Part shown: positions 14,806-23,834 of the stretch, in pieces
Numbering within the stretch: the stretch's first letter is position 1
Layout: each line of letters begins with the position of its first letter
Source: Amycolatopsis sp. WQ 127309
Lineage (GTDB): Bacteria; Actinomycetota; Actinomycetes; Mycobacteriales; Pseudonocardiaceae
Assembly: GCF_023023025.1 (NCBI RefSeq)
Contig: NZ_CP095481.1
Span: forward strand, 2,542,001-2,606,000
Length of the DNA: 64,000 nucleotides
Reading direction: 5' to 3'
Position numbers and translations under genes: made by a program
Notes under the pieces: generated by a model
The model's database searches: none
Told to the model about the DNA's origin: nothing
The model's input: only the letters and a program-made list of their open reading frames with translations

Positions 14806-16082
14806 TCAGATGGCCGCGGAAAGCAGCACGATCCCGATAACCTGCAGGTCGAGCCCGCGGAATAGCTGGCGGACGAGGTTCGCGGGCATCGGGCCCATCG
14901 GGGTGTCCACGAACGCCGGGTTGCCGTAGTCGACGGCCTTGCGGGTGACCGTGCGCAGGATCGACAGCACCGACAGCGGCACCGCGAGCCACGCCGGCCC
15001 GGCGAACGACGTCCCGGCCGCCAGCGTGACGCCGTACAGCACCACCGCCCACAGCAGGCCGACGCCGGCGAGCACCAGGCCGTTCGCCAGCACCAGGTCG
15101 CGGTCCGGGGAGCCCAGCCAGCGGCGACGCCCCGGGTTGCGCCACAGCTCGCCGAGCCCGGCGCTGAACGGCGTCAACGCGAGGTACGCGCCGAGGCCGA
15201 CGAGGACCGGGCCCGGCAGCGTCGGCAGCGCGATGTGCGCGACCACGATCGCGAAGCCGACCAGCACGGCCGCGCCCGCGTACTTGGTCCGGCCGGCGGT
15301 TTCCGCCACGGCCAGCCGCAGCGGCGTCGGGCGGCGCACCGAGATCCGCCCGACCGGCGCCGACGGCGGGAGCAGCATCATCGGGTCGAGGAAGGTGACG
15401 GCGACCGAGCGCAGCACCCGGCCCTCCCAGCCGGCGAGCAGCGCCGACCGGCCCGCGCGCGTCACCGGCTCGCCGCCGAACGCCAGCGGCAGGGCCGCGA
15501 CGACCACGCCGGCCGCGACGAACTCCACCGCGGCGGCGCCGAGGTGGAACGCCGCGATCGCCAGCCCGAGCACCGCCAGCACCAGCGGGCCGGCCGCGTC
15601 GAACCACACGCCGTCCGCCGCGCGGTCACGTACGCGATCACGGCGGTCGCCGCGACGACGGCGATCCCCGCGCGCCACTCGCCGAGCCCGCCGCCGCCGA
15701 CGGCGAGCAGCAGCGCGGCCAGGTAACCGGTCACCGCCACGACGCCGGTCCACGCGCCGAGCAGCCGCAGCGCGACGACGCGGCCGCGGTCGACCGGCGC
15801 GAAGTCCAGCCAGGTCAGTTCGGCCGGCTCGACCCAGGCGAACCCGCGGCGCAGCAGGCCGCGCCAGCCGACCGCGCAGCACAGCGTCAGCAAGCCGAGG
15901 ACGGCCGGGAAGTCCACTCGCGACGAGCCGTAGACCGCCGGGCGCCAGCCGTCGACGTGGAAGAACGCCGTGAAGAGGAACCCGAAGCCGAACAGGAAGA
16001 CGAACGACGCCGTGTCGCCGCTGAAGATCCCGCCGAACCGCTTGCGGCCCGGGATCTTCATCCGCCGCGGCGCCAACGTCAC
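14806..16082 (-). pseudogene. Frame-disrupted ABC membrane component (DUF6297-like)
   Basis: The 5' part (from GTG 16082, VTLAPRRMKIPGRK) encodes membrane segments through AVIAYVTARR. The matching continuation (ADGVWFDAAGPLVLAVLG to the TGA at 14806) is in another frame. The break lies in the GC run 15612-15626 and fits loss of one base. Restored, the protein would be about 425 aa with many membrane spans, like the DUF6297 proteins that pair with single ABC ATPases. The start overlaps the ATPase stop (GTGA), and both halves keep normal codon bias. Either a recent mutation or a sequencing error. Confidence 0.72.
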
Positions 16083-16684
16083 CACAGTTCGAGCACGCTG
16101 TCCGCGGCCTCCAGCAGCGGCGGGTGGTGGGTGGCCACCACGACCGCCGCGCCGGCCGCCGTCGACCGGGCGATCACCTCGACCAGCCACTCCTTGCCCG
16201 CGGTGTCCAGCGCGCGCTCCGGCTCGTCGAGCAGCAGGACGCGGTGCGGCCGGGCGGTGACGCCGAGCAGCAGCAACCGACGGCGCTGGCCGGCGGAGAA
16301 GTGCCCGGACGTGACGTGCATGCGTTCACCGAGGCCCGCGTCGCGCAGCAGGTCCTGGTGGTCGCCGAGGTCGGCGCCGAAGGTGCCGGAGAGCAGGTCG
16401 AGGTGCTGCAACGGGGTCAGCTCGGCGAAGAAGTCGGAGTCGTCGAACAGCACCGACACCTTCCGCCGGAACTCGACGTCCCGCTCGTCGGGCAGCTTGC
16501 CGTCCACCAGCACGCGGCCCCGCTGCGGCCGCTGCATGCCGTAGAAGCAGCGCATCAACGTCGACTTGCCGACACCGTTCGGCCCGACGATCGCGGCGAC
16601 CTCACCGGCGTCGACGCTGAAGTCGAGGTCGTCGAACAGCCAGATGTCGCCGGCGCGGACGCCGATCCCCTTCGCGTCGATCAT
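16079..16684 (-). CDS. ABC transporter ATP-binding protein
   Basis: 201 aa, a minimal ABC ATPase. Walker A GPNGVGKST, signature-like FSAGQRRR (Ala for the usual Gly), Walker B VLLLDEPERALD and switch His in ATHHPP. It overlaps the upstream LLM gene by ATGA and the downstream membrane gene by GTGA, so all three are coupled. With its membrane partner disrupted, the transporter may not be functional in this strain. Direction of transport and substrate are unknown. Confidence 0.88.
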   Translation of the reverse strand: MIDAKGIGVRAGDIWLFDDLDFSVDAGEVAAIVGPNGVGKSTLMRCFYGMQRPQRGRVLVDGKLPDERDVEFRRKVSVLFDDSDFFAELTPLQHLDLLSGTFGADLGDHQDLLRDAGLGERMHVTSGHFSAGQRRRLLLLGVTARPHRVLLLDEPERALDTAGKEWLVEVIARSTAAGAAVVVATHHPPLLEAADSVLELW

Positions 16685-17556
16685 CGGAGCGCTTCGAGGA
16701 CCGGGGCGAACTGGGCCATGTCGTGCTCCAGGACGGTGTAGTAGGTCAGCCCGAACCGCTCGCGGTGCGCGTGGAGCTGCTCGGCGACCTCGGCGGGGGA
16801 GCCGACCAGCGCGGTCGGGACTTCGGCGAGCTGCCCGGCGCTCAGCACGCCGTGCGTCAGCTTCGCGAGGTCCTCCAGCGCGCCCGCGCGGTCTTCGGTG
16901 ATCTTCACGAAGTGGCAGAGCAGGTTGAACTCCGCTTCCCGGTCGCCGAGCTTCGACCGGACGAACTCGACGCGCTCCCCGATGTCCTCGGCGCTCGCCG
17001 GGACCAGCGCGCCGGCGTCCGGCGACTTGGCCGTGCCGGTGAAGCCGATGATGTCGGCGTGCTCGGCGGCGAGGGTCAGGATCCGGTCGCCGCGGCCGCC
17101 GAGCAGCAGCGGCGGTCCTTCCGGACGCGCCGGCGCGGGCTTGTGCTCCGGGTCGGCGTACGCCCGCTTGAGCTCGAGGATCGTGCGTTCGAGGTGGTCG
17201 ACGCGCTCGCGGGCGGACGGGAACGGCAGCCCGGCGGCCTCGAACTCCTCCTTGACGTACCCCGCGCCGAGCCCCAGCTCCAGGCGGCCGTCGGTGAACC
17301 GGTCGGTGCCCGTGACGTCGCGGGCGAGCAGCACCGGGTTGTAGAACGGCGTGTTGAGCACGTAGGTGTTGAGCTTGACGCGCGAAGTGACCTCGCCGGC
17401 GAGCACGAGCGCCGGGAACGGCGGCGCCATCCCGAGGTGGTCGGCCGCGGACACGACGTCGAAGCCGAAGTCCTCGGCCTGGCGGCACTTCCCGACCCAC
17501 GCGGCGCGACTGTCCGGCACGACCATGTTCACGCCGAAGCGGAAGTCCCCAGTCAT
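16681..17556 (-). CDS. F420-dependent LLM oxidoreductase 1
   Basis: 291 aa luciferase-like TIM barrel: FRFGVNMVVPDSRAAWVGKCRQAEDFGFDVVSAADHLG in outline, RVKLNTYVLNTPFYNPVLLARD, GRLELGLGAGYVKEEF and PPLLLGGRGDR. This matches the TIGR03621-type actinobacterial group that uses cofactor F420. Substrate unknown. It lies 13 bp after a close paralog and overlaps the ABC ATPase gene by 4 bp, so the oxidoreductases and transporter probably serve one pathway. Confidence 0.85.
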   Translation of the reverse strand: MTGDFRFGVNMVVPDSRAAWVGKCRQAEDFGFDVVSAADHLGMAPPFPALVLAGEVTSRVKLNTYVLNTPFYNPVLLARDVTGTDRFTDGRLELGLGAGYVKEEFEAAGLPFPSARERVDHLERTILELKRAYADPEHKPAPARPEGPPLLLGGRGDRILTLAAEHADIIGFTGTAKSPDAGALVPASAEDIGERVEFVRSKLGDREAEFNLLCHFVKITEDRAGALEDLAKLTHGVLSAGQLAEVPTALVGSPAEVAEQLHAHRERFGLTYYTVLEHDMAQFAPVLEALR

Positions 17557-17569
17557 AGGGACACGGTAC

Positions 17570-18412
17570 TCAGCGGAGCTTTTCGATCACCGGGGCCAGC
17601 CTGGTCAGGTCGTCCTCGATCACCGTGAAGTAGCTGATGCCGAGCGTCTCCCGCGTGCGCCGCAGCTGCTCGGCCGCCGCTTCCGCCGAGCCGATGAGGA
17701 CGGTCGGCAGCTCGCCCAGCTCGTCGGCACCGAGGTGCGGCACGAGCCGGTGGGCCTCTTCGAGCGCCGTCTGCCGGTCGTCGGTGATCCGGACGAGGTG
17801 GACCATCAGGTTGAGCTCGGTGTCACGACCGCCGAGCGCCCGCTTCACGAAGTCGACGCGCTCGGCGACCGCGGCGGGACCGGCCAGGGCCAGCCGTCCC
17901 TCGGCCGCGCCGGGCGCGGTGCCGGTGAAGGCGATGGTGTCGGCGTGCTCGGCGGCGAACTCCAGCATCCGGTCGCCGCGGCCGCCGAGCAGCAGCGGCG
18001 GCCGGGGGCGACCCGCGTACGCGCGCTCGATCCCGGCGACCACCCGCTTCAGCCGCGCGAACCGCTGCCCGGGCGTGCCCCACTCGATCCCGGCGGCCTC
18101 GAACTCCGCGCGGACGTACCCCGCGCCGATCCCGATCTCGAGGCGGCCGCCGGTGAACTCGTCGAGCCCGGTGAGGTCACGGGCCAGCAGCACGGGGTTG
18201 TGGAAGCTCGCGTTGAGCACGTAGGTGTTCAGCTTGACGCGCTCGGTCGCTTCGGCCGCCAGCAGCAGCGCCGGCACCGGCGCGACCCGCCCGAGGTGGT
18301 CGACCACGCCGACGACGTCGTAGCCGAGGTCCTCGGCCTGGCGGCACTTCGCCACCCACCCGGCCCGCGAGCCGGGCGCTACCAGTGCCACACCGAAGCG
18401 GAACGGTCTCAT
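17570..18412 (-). CDS. F420-dependent LLM oxidoreductase 2 (tandem paralog)
   Basis: 280 aa from the ATG at 18412. It aligns along its whole length with the next gene (FRFGVALVAPGSRAGWVAKCRQAEDLGYDVV; GRLEIGIGAGYVRAEFEAAG; PPLLLGGRGDRML), indicating tandem duplication. A TAGGTT hexamer 7 nt before the ATG and the lack of a Shine-Dalgarno suggest a leaderless transcript starting the LLM-ABC-EndoU operon. The promoter is squeezed against the pckG terminator. The two copies may have different substrates or form a heteromer. Confidence 0.85.
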   Translation of the reverse strand: MRPFRFGVALVAPGSRAGWVAKCRQAEDLGYDVVGVVDHLGRVAPVPALLLAAEATERVKLNTYVLNASFHNPVLLARDLTGLDEFTGGRLEIGIGAGYVRAEFEAAGIEWGTPGQRFARLKRVVAGIERAYAGRPRPPLLLGGRGDRMLEFAAEHADTIAFTGTAPGAAEGRLALAGPAAVAERVDFVKRALGGRDTELNLMVHLVRITDDRQTALEEAHRLVPHLGADELGELPTVLIGSAEAAAEQLRRTRETLGISYFTVIEDDLTRLAPVIEKLR

Positions 18413-18427
18413 GGGCCCGAACCTACA

Positions 18428-18460
18428 AGAAGGGGACGTCCACACGGGACGTCCCCTTCT
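18428..18460 (-). terminator. Terminator of pckG
   Basis: AGAAGGGGACGTC / GACGTCCCCTTCT arms (18428-18440, 18448-18460), perfect, 12 bp after the pckG stop. It directly abuts the -10 hexamer (18420-18425) of the next minus-strand operon. Confidence 0.85.
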
Positions 18461-18472
18461 CGGTGGAGAGAC

Positions 18473-20296
18473 TCAGGCGAGGCGCTGGGCCAGCGCGTCG
18501 AGCTCGTCACGCAGCGACGTCGGCACGGTGTCGCCGATCTTGTCGAACCACTCCTCGATCAGCGGCAGCTCCGCGCGCCACTCCTCGGGCTTGACGTCGA
18601 GGGCGGCCTGGATGTCCTCGAGCGGCTCGGTGAGGCCCTCGGTGTCGAGGTCCTCGGCGCGGGGCACGAAGCCGACCGGCGTCTCGACGGCGTTGCCCTT
18701 GCCCTCGACGCGCTCGACGACCCACTTCAGGATGCGCGAGTTCTCGCCGAAGCCCGGCCACAGGAAGCGGCCGTCGTCGCCGCGGCGGAACCAGTTGACG
18801 TAGAAGATCTTCGGCAGCTTGTTCGCGTCGGCGTTCTTGCCCAGCGTCAGCCAGTGCTTGAAGTAGTCGGCGGCGTGGTAGCCGAGGAACGGCAGCATGG
18901 CCATCGGGTCGCGGCGCACGTTGCCGACCGCGCCGGCGGCCGCGGCCGTCGTCTCCGAGGACATGGTGGCGCCCATGAACACGCCGTGCTGCCAGTCGCG
19001 GGCCTCGTTGACCAGCGGCACCGTGGTCTTGCGGCGGCCGCCGAACAGGATCGCCGAGATCGGCACGCCCTTCGGGTCGTCCCACTCGTCGGCGAGGATC
19101 GGGCACTGCGACATCGGCGTGCAGTAGCGCGAGTTCGGGTGCGCGGCCTTCTCGCTCGACTCCGGCGTCCACTCCTGGCCCTTCCAGGAGGTGGCGTGCT
19201 CGGGCTGGTTCTCCATGCCCTCCCACCAGATGTCGCCGTCGTCGGTCAGGGCGACGTTCGTGAAGACCGTGTTGCCCTGCTCGATGGTGCGCATGGCGTT
19301 CGGGTTGGTGTGCCAGTCGGTGCCCGGCGCGACGCCGAAGAAGCCGAACTCCGGGTTGACCGCGTAGAGGCGGCCGTCTTCGCCGAAGCGCATCCAGGCG
19401 ATGTCGTCACCGAGGGTCTCGGCGCGCCAGCCCGGGATGGTCGGCTGCAGCATGGCGAGGTTGGTCTTGCCGCAGGCGCTGGGGAACGCCGCCGCGACGT
19501 AGTGGACCTTGTCCTCGGGGGAGATCAGCTTGAGGATCAGCATGTGCTCGGCGAGCCAGCCCTCGTCGCGCGCCATCACCGAAGCGATGCGCAGCGAGTA
19601 GCACTTCTTGCCGAGCAGCGAGTTGCCGCCGTATCCCGAGCCGTAGCTCCAGATCGCGCGCTCCTCCGGGAAGTGCGAAATGTACTTCGTTTCGTTGCAC
19701 GGCCAGGAAGAGTCCTTCTGGCCGGGCTCGAGCGGCGCGCCGACGGAGTGCAGCGCGGGCACGAATTCGCGCTCGCTGCCGTCCGGCCCGACGAACTTGT
19801 CGAGGGCGGCGCGGCCGGCGCGGGTCATCACGCGCATCGAGGCGACAACGTAGGCGAAATCGGTGATTTCGATACCCAGCTTGGGATTCTCGTCGGCGAG
19901 CGGGCCCATGCAGAAGGGGATGACGTACATCGTGCGGCCGCGCATCGAGCCCCGGAAGAGCTCGGTCATGGTGGCCTTCATCTCGGCCGGGTCGGTCCAG
20001 TTGTTGGTGGGACCGGCGTCCTCGGGACGCTCCGAACAGATGAAGGTCCGGTCCTCGACGCGGGCGACGTCGTTGGGGTCGGAGGTGGCCCAGAAGGAGT
20101 TCGGCTTCGACTTGAGCTGCACGAACGTGCCGGCTTCGACGAGCTCCTGGTTGATCCGGGCGGCTTCTTCGTCAGACCCGTCGACCCACACCACGCGGTC
20201 CGGGGTGGTCAGTTCGGCGACCTCCCGGACGAAGGACAGCACGCCGGTGTGCGTCGTCGGCGCGGTGTCCAGTCCGGGGATGGCGACTGCGGTCAT
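18473..20296 (-). CDS. pckG: Phosphoenolpyruvate carboxykinase (GTP)
   Basis: 607 aa, normal length for GTP-type PEPCK. It shows [12 protein letters not shown] with the active-site Cys near residue 274, followed by the Mg/GTP loop [10 protein letters not shown], and later [11 protein letters not shown]. It converts oxaloacetate and GTP to PEP, CO2 and GDP, the first committed step of gluconeogenesis; in actinobacteria it may also run anaplerotically. ATG preceded by AGGAG. The 5' region holds two stable hairpins, so expression may be controlled at the leader. Monocistronic, with its own terminator. Confidence 0.97.
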   Translation of the reverse strand: MTAVAIPGLDTAPTTHTGVLSFVREVAELTTPDRVVWVDGSDEEAARINQELVEAGTFVQLKSKPNSFWATSDPNDVARVEDRTFICSERPEDAGPTNNWTDPAEMKATMTELFRGSMRGRTMYVIPFCMGPLADENPKLGIEITDFAYVVASMRVMTRAGRAALDKFVGPDGSEREFVPALHSVGAPLEPGQKDSSWPCNETKYISHFPEERAIWSYGSGYGGNSLLGKKCYSLRIASVMARDEGWLAEHMLILKLISPEDKVHYVAAAFPSACGKTNLAMLQPTIPGWRAETLGDDIAWMRFGEDGRLYAVNPEFGFFGVAPGTDWHTNPNAMRTIEQGNTVFTNVALTDDGDIWWEGMENQPEHATSWKGQEWTPESSEKAAHPNSRYCTPMSQCPILADEWDDPKGVPISAILFGGRRKTTVPLVNEARDWQHGVFMGATMSSETTAAAAGAVGNVRRDPMAMLPFLGYHAADYFKHWLTLGKNADANKLPKIFYVNWFRRGDDGRFLWPGFGENSRILKWVVERVEGKGNAVETPVGFVPRAEDLDTEGLTEPLEDIQAALDVKPEEWRAELPLIEEWFDKIGDTVPTSLRDELDALAQRLA

Positions 20297-20647
20297 CTCT
20301 GCTCCTGACTTCCGACGACAAAATGAGCCCGCTCGGAACGGCTGTGTTCCGGAGCGGGCTGCGTTGCCGGCGACCGAATGGCTTCGCACACCGGCTGGCG
20401 AAGCCGGTGTGCGTTTTTTGGGATTCCCCGAGAGTAGCCGCATGACCGGCAGGTAACCGAGAGCTGACGTGTACGTTCTCTCACAAGAACGATAAGGGAA
20501 TCGATTCAGACGTCACCGGATCGGTGCATTCGCAGTAAATCTTGCGGTGCGCGGTGTCACACCCGTGACCTGCTTGTTTTCATTTGCGACATGAAAAAAG
20601 CCCGGCACGGGTGCGCCGGGCTTTCAAACTGTGACCTGGGTAACGTT
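20297..20647 (-). promoter_or_regulatory. Gap of 351 bp: pckG leader with two hairpins, then terminator
   Basis: No gene is visible. On the pckG strand a 12-bp hairpin (20385-20396 with 20402-20413) precedes a second stem (20326-20339 with 20346-20360, one bulge) that ends about 30 nt before the start codon. Read on the plus strand the first hairpin is followed by T6 and would be a perfect terminator, perhaps stopping antisense transcription. A TGTGA-N6-GTACA element near 20468-20483 is a weak CRP-like match. The region before 20625 is the terminator of the next gene. Confidence 0.55.
20594..20624 (-). terminator. Terminator of the acidic DUF6802-like gene
   Basis: AAAGCCCGGC / GCCGGGCTTT arms (20597-20606, 20615-20624). 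On the minus strand the stem is followed by a run of six T. It lies 23 bp after the stop. Confidence 0.88.
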
Positions 20648-21361
20648 TCAGTTGGGCGAGATCCACTGCCCGGTGCCGGAGTCGATGTGCGCGACGCCCT
20701 CGAGCGTCTGCGTGCCGGCGCCGCCCCACTCGGCGTCGCCCGCGGGGTCGCCGATCTGCTGGTCGCCGCCCGAATCGAGCAGTCCACTGGAGACCTCGGT
20801 CCACTGGCCGGGGCCGCTGTGCTCGAACGTCGTGGACGTGCCGTCGGCGTCGACCTGCACCGCGATGTCCGCTTCGCCGTCGCCGTCCTTGTCGGTGAAG
20901 GCGATGGTGCCGCCGCTCTTCGTCTCGACGACGGCGGTGTCGTTGTGTCCGTCGTGGTCGGTGTCGATGGTCGCCGCCCCCGCGTCGACCTCACCGTCCG
21001 GCATGTCCGCGTGGATGTGGCCGCCGGAGCTGTCCTCGTGGCCGGTGCCGGAGTCGGAGTCGTCGTGGCCCCCGCCCTCCGACTGGATCCACTCGCCGCT
21101 GGCCTCGTCGTAGACGGCCTGCTCGACGACGTGTCCCGTCTCGTCGAGGACGGCGTACTGGTCGGCCTGGCCGTCGTGGTTCGTGTCGATGAAGGCCTGG
21201 GCCGTGCCGTCGTCGTGTTCGACGATCGCGGTGTCGTTGACGCCGTCGTCGTTCACGTCGTAGTTGACCTCGGCCTGGTACTCCTGGCCGTCGACGTGCA
21301 CGGTCATCGCCTCGGCACCATTGGCGTCGGTGTCGCTGCCGCCACTCTCGTCGACCCACAT
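20648..21361 (-). CDS. Acidic repeat protein with EF-hand-like calcium loops (DUF6802-like)
   Basis: 237 aa, extremely acidic and without signal peptide or membrane segment. At least four DxNxDGxxD-type loops are seen (DVNDDGVNDTA, DTNHDGQADQ, DTDHDGHNDTA, DKDGDGEADIA), spaced like thrombospondin-3 or dockerin calcium sites. Similar actinobacterial proteins carry the DUF6802 label; I know no function. Strong AAGGGGGAAG precedes the ATG. It follows the dynamin-like gene by about 100 bp on the same strand and has its own terminator, so it may belong to that block. Confidence 0.7.
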   Translation of the reverse strand: MWVDESGGSDTDANGAEAMTVHVDGQEYQAEVNYDVNDDGVNDTAIVEHDDGTAQAFIDTNHDGQADQYAVLDETGHVVEQAVYDEASGEWIQSEGGGHDDSDSGTGHEDSSGGHIHADMPDGEVDAGAATIDTDHDGHNDTAVVETKSGGTIAFTDKDGDGEADIAVQVDADGTSTTFEHSGPGQWTEVSSGLLDSGGDQQIGDPAGDAEWGGAGTQTLEGVAHIDSGTGQWISPN

Positions 21362-21465
21362 GGGACTTCCCCCTTCGAACCGGGTAACGCCGTTTTCCGA
21401 CCTGCTGTCTGAGGGTATGACTCACCGTAGGCCGGTTCGGTTCCCCACCACAACCGGACGCGCGC

Positions 21466-23304
21466 TCAGGCCGGCTTGTCCCGCAATGCCCGGATCCGGG
21501 TCAGGAACGCTTCCGCCCGGTCACGGCCGTCGCTGACCTCTTTCAGCCGCTTCGAGACGATCGCGATCTTCTTCGCCCGTTCCTGGGCGCCCATCTTGAT
21601 CGTCTTGTCGACTTCCTTCAGCTCGGCCTCGATCGCGTCGATGCGCCGGCCGAGGGCCTCGTCCAGGGCCATCGACAGCTGCTGCTCGGCCTCGATGAGC
21701 TGCTCGGCGACGAGCTGATCGAGCGTCGAGCGGGCGTCCGCGATGGCTTCGACGAGCCACTGCTTCAGGTGCTGCTTGTCGGCCGCGTGCTTGCGCGTGC
21801 GGGCCATCCACCAGCCCGCGCCGAGGCCGATGATGATCGTCACCGGCAGCACCACCGGGTTGAGGATCGCGACGCCGGCCAGCGGCAGCGCGGCCACCTT
21901 GCCCGCCCCGACGCCGCCCGAGATGCCCATGAAGACGAGCAGTTTGTCCTCGGCCGTCGGCGGTTTCTTGTCCGGCGGGCGCAGCACGACCGGCGGGCCG
22001 CCGGCGCGCGCGAACTGCGCGCGGATGACGTCCAGCTCCTCCGGCGAGAACAGCTCCGACAGCGAGACGTTCGTGACCTGGTTGAGCCGCTGGGAAAGCA
22101 GCATCGAGATCCGCTGCGACGTCGTCTGCAGCGCGATGTCGACCTGCTGCGGCAACGCGGTCAGCTCGTCGCGCTTCGCGGCGTCGATCAGCTGCCGGAA
22201 GTGGGTCTGCGCGTCCCGCATCTGACGGCTGCTCTCGTGCAGCACCTCGACGCGGGTGCGCTGCACCTCGCCCCGCAGCTTCAGCTGCCAGCCGCGGGTC
22301 GACGTCCGGCGTTCGGCCTGCAGCTGGTCACGGCGTTCGCGCAGCTGCTCGGCCTCGGCCTCGCCCGCCGACAGCGCCCGGCTCTCGGCCTGCAGCTTCG
22401 CCTTGAGCACGGCGAGCGCGCTGGACAGCGCACGCAGCGTGTTGGCCTCGCCGAGCATCGCCGAGCGGCCGACCAGCAGTTCCTGCAACGCCGTCTGGAC
22501 GCTCGCGATGCCGGACTTCTCCCGCAGCATCGCGGCCAGCTGTTCGTTGGGCGCCTTCGCGGCCGTCTCGAACATCCGCGGCGACACCGCGTGGAACACG
22601 GCGTCGGCGAAGCGGGGGGCGTGCTCGGCCAGCAGCTGCCGGTCGGCCGCCAGCACCTCGCGCCAGCCGCGGAACATGTCCACCTTGGTCAGCGCGAACA
22701 CCACGGTTTCGACGCGCTCGCCGACGTCGCGCAGGAACTGCAGCTCGGTCGAGGTGAACGGCGCCGACGCGTCGACGACGAACAGCAGCGCCGTCGCGCC
22801 CGCGGCGGCCTCCTTGGCCAGCTCGCCGTGCATCGAGTCGAGCCCGCCGACGCCGGGGGTGTCGACCAGCGAAAGCCGTTCGAGCAGCGGTACCGGGCCG
22901 GTGACCTCGACGTAGCGCGGCGGGATCTGGCCCGGCGGCAGCTCGTGCGCGGCCGACACCCAGTTGATCAGCTGGCCGAGGTCGATCGGCACCGGCGCCA
23001 GCTGGCCGGGGTAGCAGGCCTGCGCACCCCAGGTCTCCGCGTGGTCGAACACGAGGTAGGTGGCGGTGGCGACGTCGGCGTCCACAGGGGACAGTCCCGG
23101 TCGCGCGAGCAGGGCGTTGACCAGGGAGCTCTTGCCGCGGTTCGTCTCGCCGACGACCACGACGGCCGGCTTCTTCGGCCGCGCCTTCCGGATGTCGTCG
23201 ACCCACCTGGCGGCGTCGGGATCGGCGTCGCGGACGACGGTCAGCAGCTGGTCACGGGCCGCCTGGACCTGCGCGGGCAGGCTCGGCGCGGTGGGTGCGC
23301 TCAC
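21466..23304 (-). CDS. Dynamin-like GTPase 1
   Basis: 612 aa from a GTG overlapping the upstream gene (GTGA). GTPase motifs: G1 GETNRGKSS (52-60), G3 DTPG (148-151), G4 TKVD (206-209). A long helical middle is followed by a hydrophobic pair near residues 470-500 (ILNPVVLPVTIIIGLGAGWW), as in bacterial dynamins that insert into the membrane, and a C-terminal coiled coil. Mycobacterial IniA/IniC and Streptomyces DynA/DynB act in pairs on membranes, in stress tolerance or sporulation septa. The second GTPase at 25689-27251 may be its partner. Confidence 0.88.
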   Translation of the reverse strand: MSAPTAPSLPAQVQAARDQLLTVVRDADPDAARWVDDIRKARPKKPAVVVVGETNRGKSSLVNALLARPGLSPVDADVATATYLVFDHAETWGAQACYPGQLAPVPIDLGQLINWVSAAHELPPGQIPPRYVEVTGPVPLLERLSLVDTPGVGGLDSMHGELAKEAAAGATALLFVVDASAPFTSTELQFLRDVGERVETVVFALTKVDMFRGWREVLAADRQLLAEHAPRFADAVFHAVSPRMFETAAKAPNEQLAAMLREKSGIASVQTALQELLVGRSAMLGEANTLRALSSALAVLKAKLQAESRALSAGEAEAEQLRERRDQLQAERRTSTRGWQLKLRGEVQRTRVEVLHESSRQMRDAQTHFRQLIDAAKRDELTALPQQVDIALQTTSQRISMLLSQRLNQVTNVSLSELFSPEELDVIRAQFARAGGPPVVLRPPDKKPPTAEDKLLVFMGISGGVGAGKVAALPLAGVAILNPVVLPVTIIIGLGAGWWMARTRKHAADKQHLKQWLVEAIADARSTLDQLVAEQLIEAEQQLSMALDEALGRRIDAIEAELKEVDKTIKMGAQERAKKIAIVSKRLKEVSDGRDRAEAFLTRIRALRDKPA

Positions 23305-23762
23305 GGGGTCTTCTTCGCGTAGACGATGACGATCGGGGCGCGCAGCAGGCGGTCGTGGTCGGCGAAGCCGGTGACCTCGGTTTCCGCGACGACGCCGTCC
23401 AGCGCCGGGTCCTCGGTCGGCAGCGCACCGCCGGCTTCGTGCCGGGCCGGGTCGAACCGCTCGCCGTCGGGCCGCAGGGCCTGAACGCCGATCGCGGCCA
23501 GCCCTTCTTCGAGCCGTTCGACGACGCCGCCGCTGCGGGCGCGATCCAGTGCGTACAAGCACATCTGGATCAGCGCTTCGCGATCCGCGAGTGCGCGCTC
23601 CAGGCCGACAGGGGAGGTGATGACCGGCTGCAAGGGGTGCACATCGGTGTCCGACGCCGGCGTCGCGCCGTCGGTTCCCTTCTCCGCGTCAGCCTCTTCG
23701 ATGATCTGCGCGATGCTCAGCGCCGGGATCTGGCCGGTGGGCGTCTCGTCGGCATCCACCAC
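23301..23762 (-). CDS. GrpE-like protein coupled to dynamin-like GTPase
   Basis: 153 aa from a GTG behind GGAAGG; the frame is open to 23834, where starts lack a ribosome binding site. The C-terminal half resembles the GrpE beta-domain (GERFDPARHEAGGALPTEDPALDGVVAETEVTGF), preceded by a helix LADREALIQMCLYALDRAR. The long N-terminal helix pair of true GrpE is missing. GrpE exchanges nucleotide on DnaK-type Hsp70s. No Hsp70 is in the window, so it may act on a distant Hsp70 or have become a GTPase partner. It overlaps the dynamin gene by 4 bp. Confidence 0.68.
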   Translation of the reverse strand: MVDADETPTGQIPALSIAQIIEEADAEKGTDGATPASDTDVHPLQPVITSPVGLERALADREALIQMCLYALDRARSGGVVERLEEGLAAIGVQALRPDGERFDPARHEAGGALPTEDPALDGVVAETEVTGFADHDRLLRAPIVIVYAKKTP

Positions 23763-23834
23763 GCCGTCCTTCCGAAACCACGCCACCCGCACCACCCCGT
23801 CCGGCTCACCGCAGATTCCACCAGTTTGGGGCAC

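Noticed and set aside
20591..21412. Plus-strand 273-codon frame over the acidic protein gene
   Set aside because: It lacks a recognisable family and is the antisense of a gene with regular calcium-loop repeats, a ribosome binding site and a terminator.
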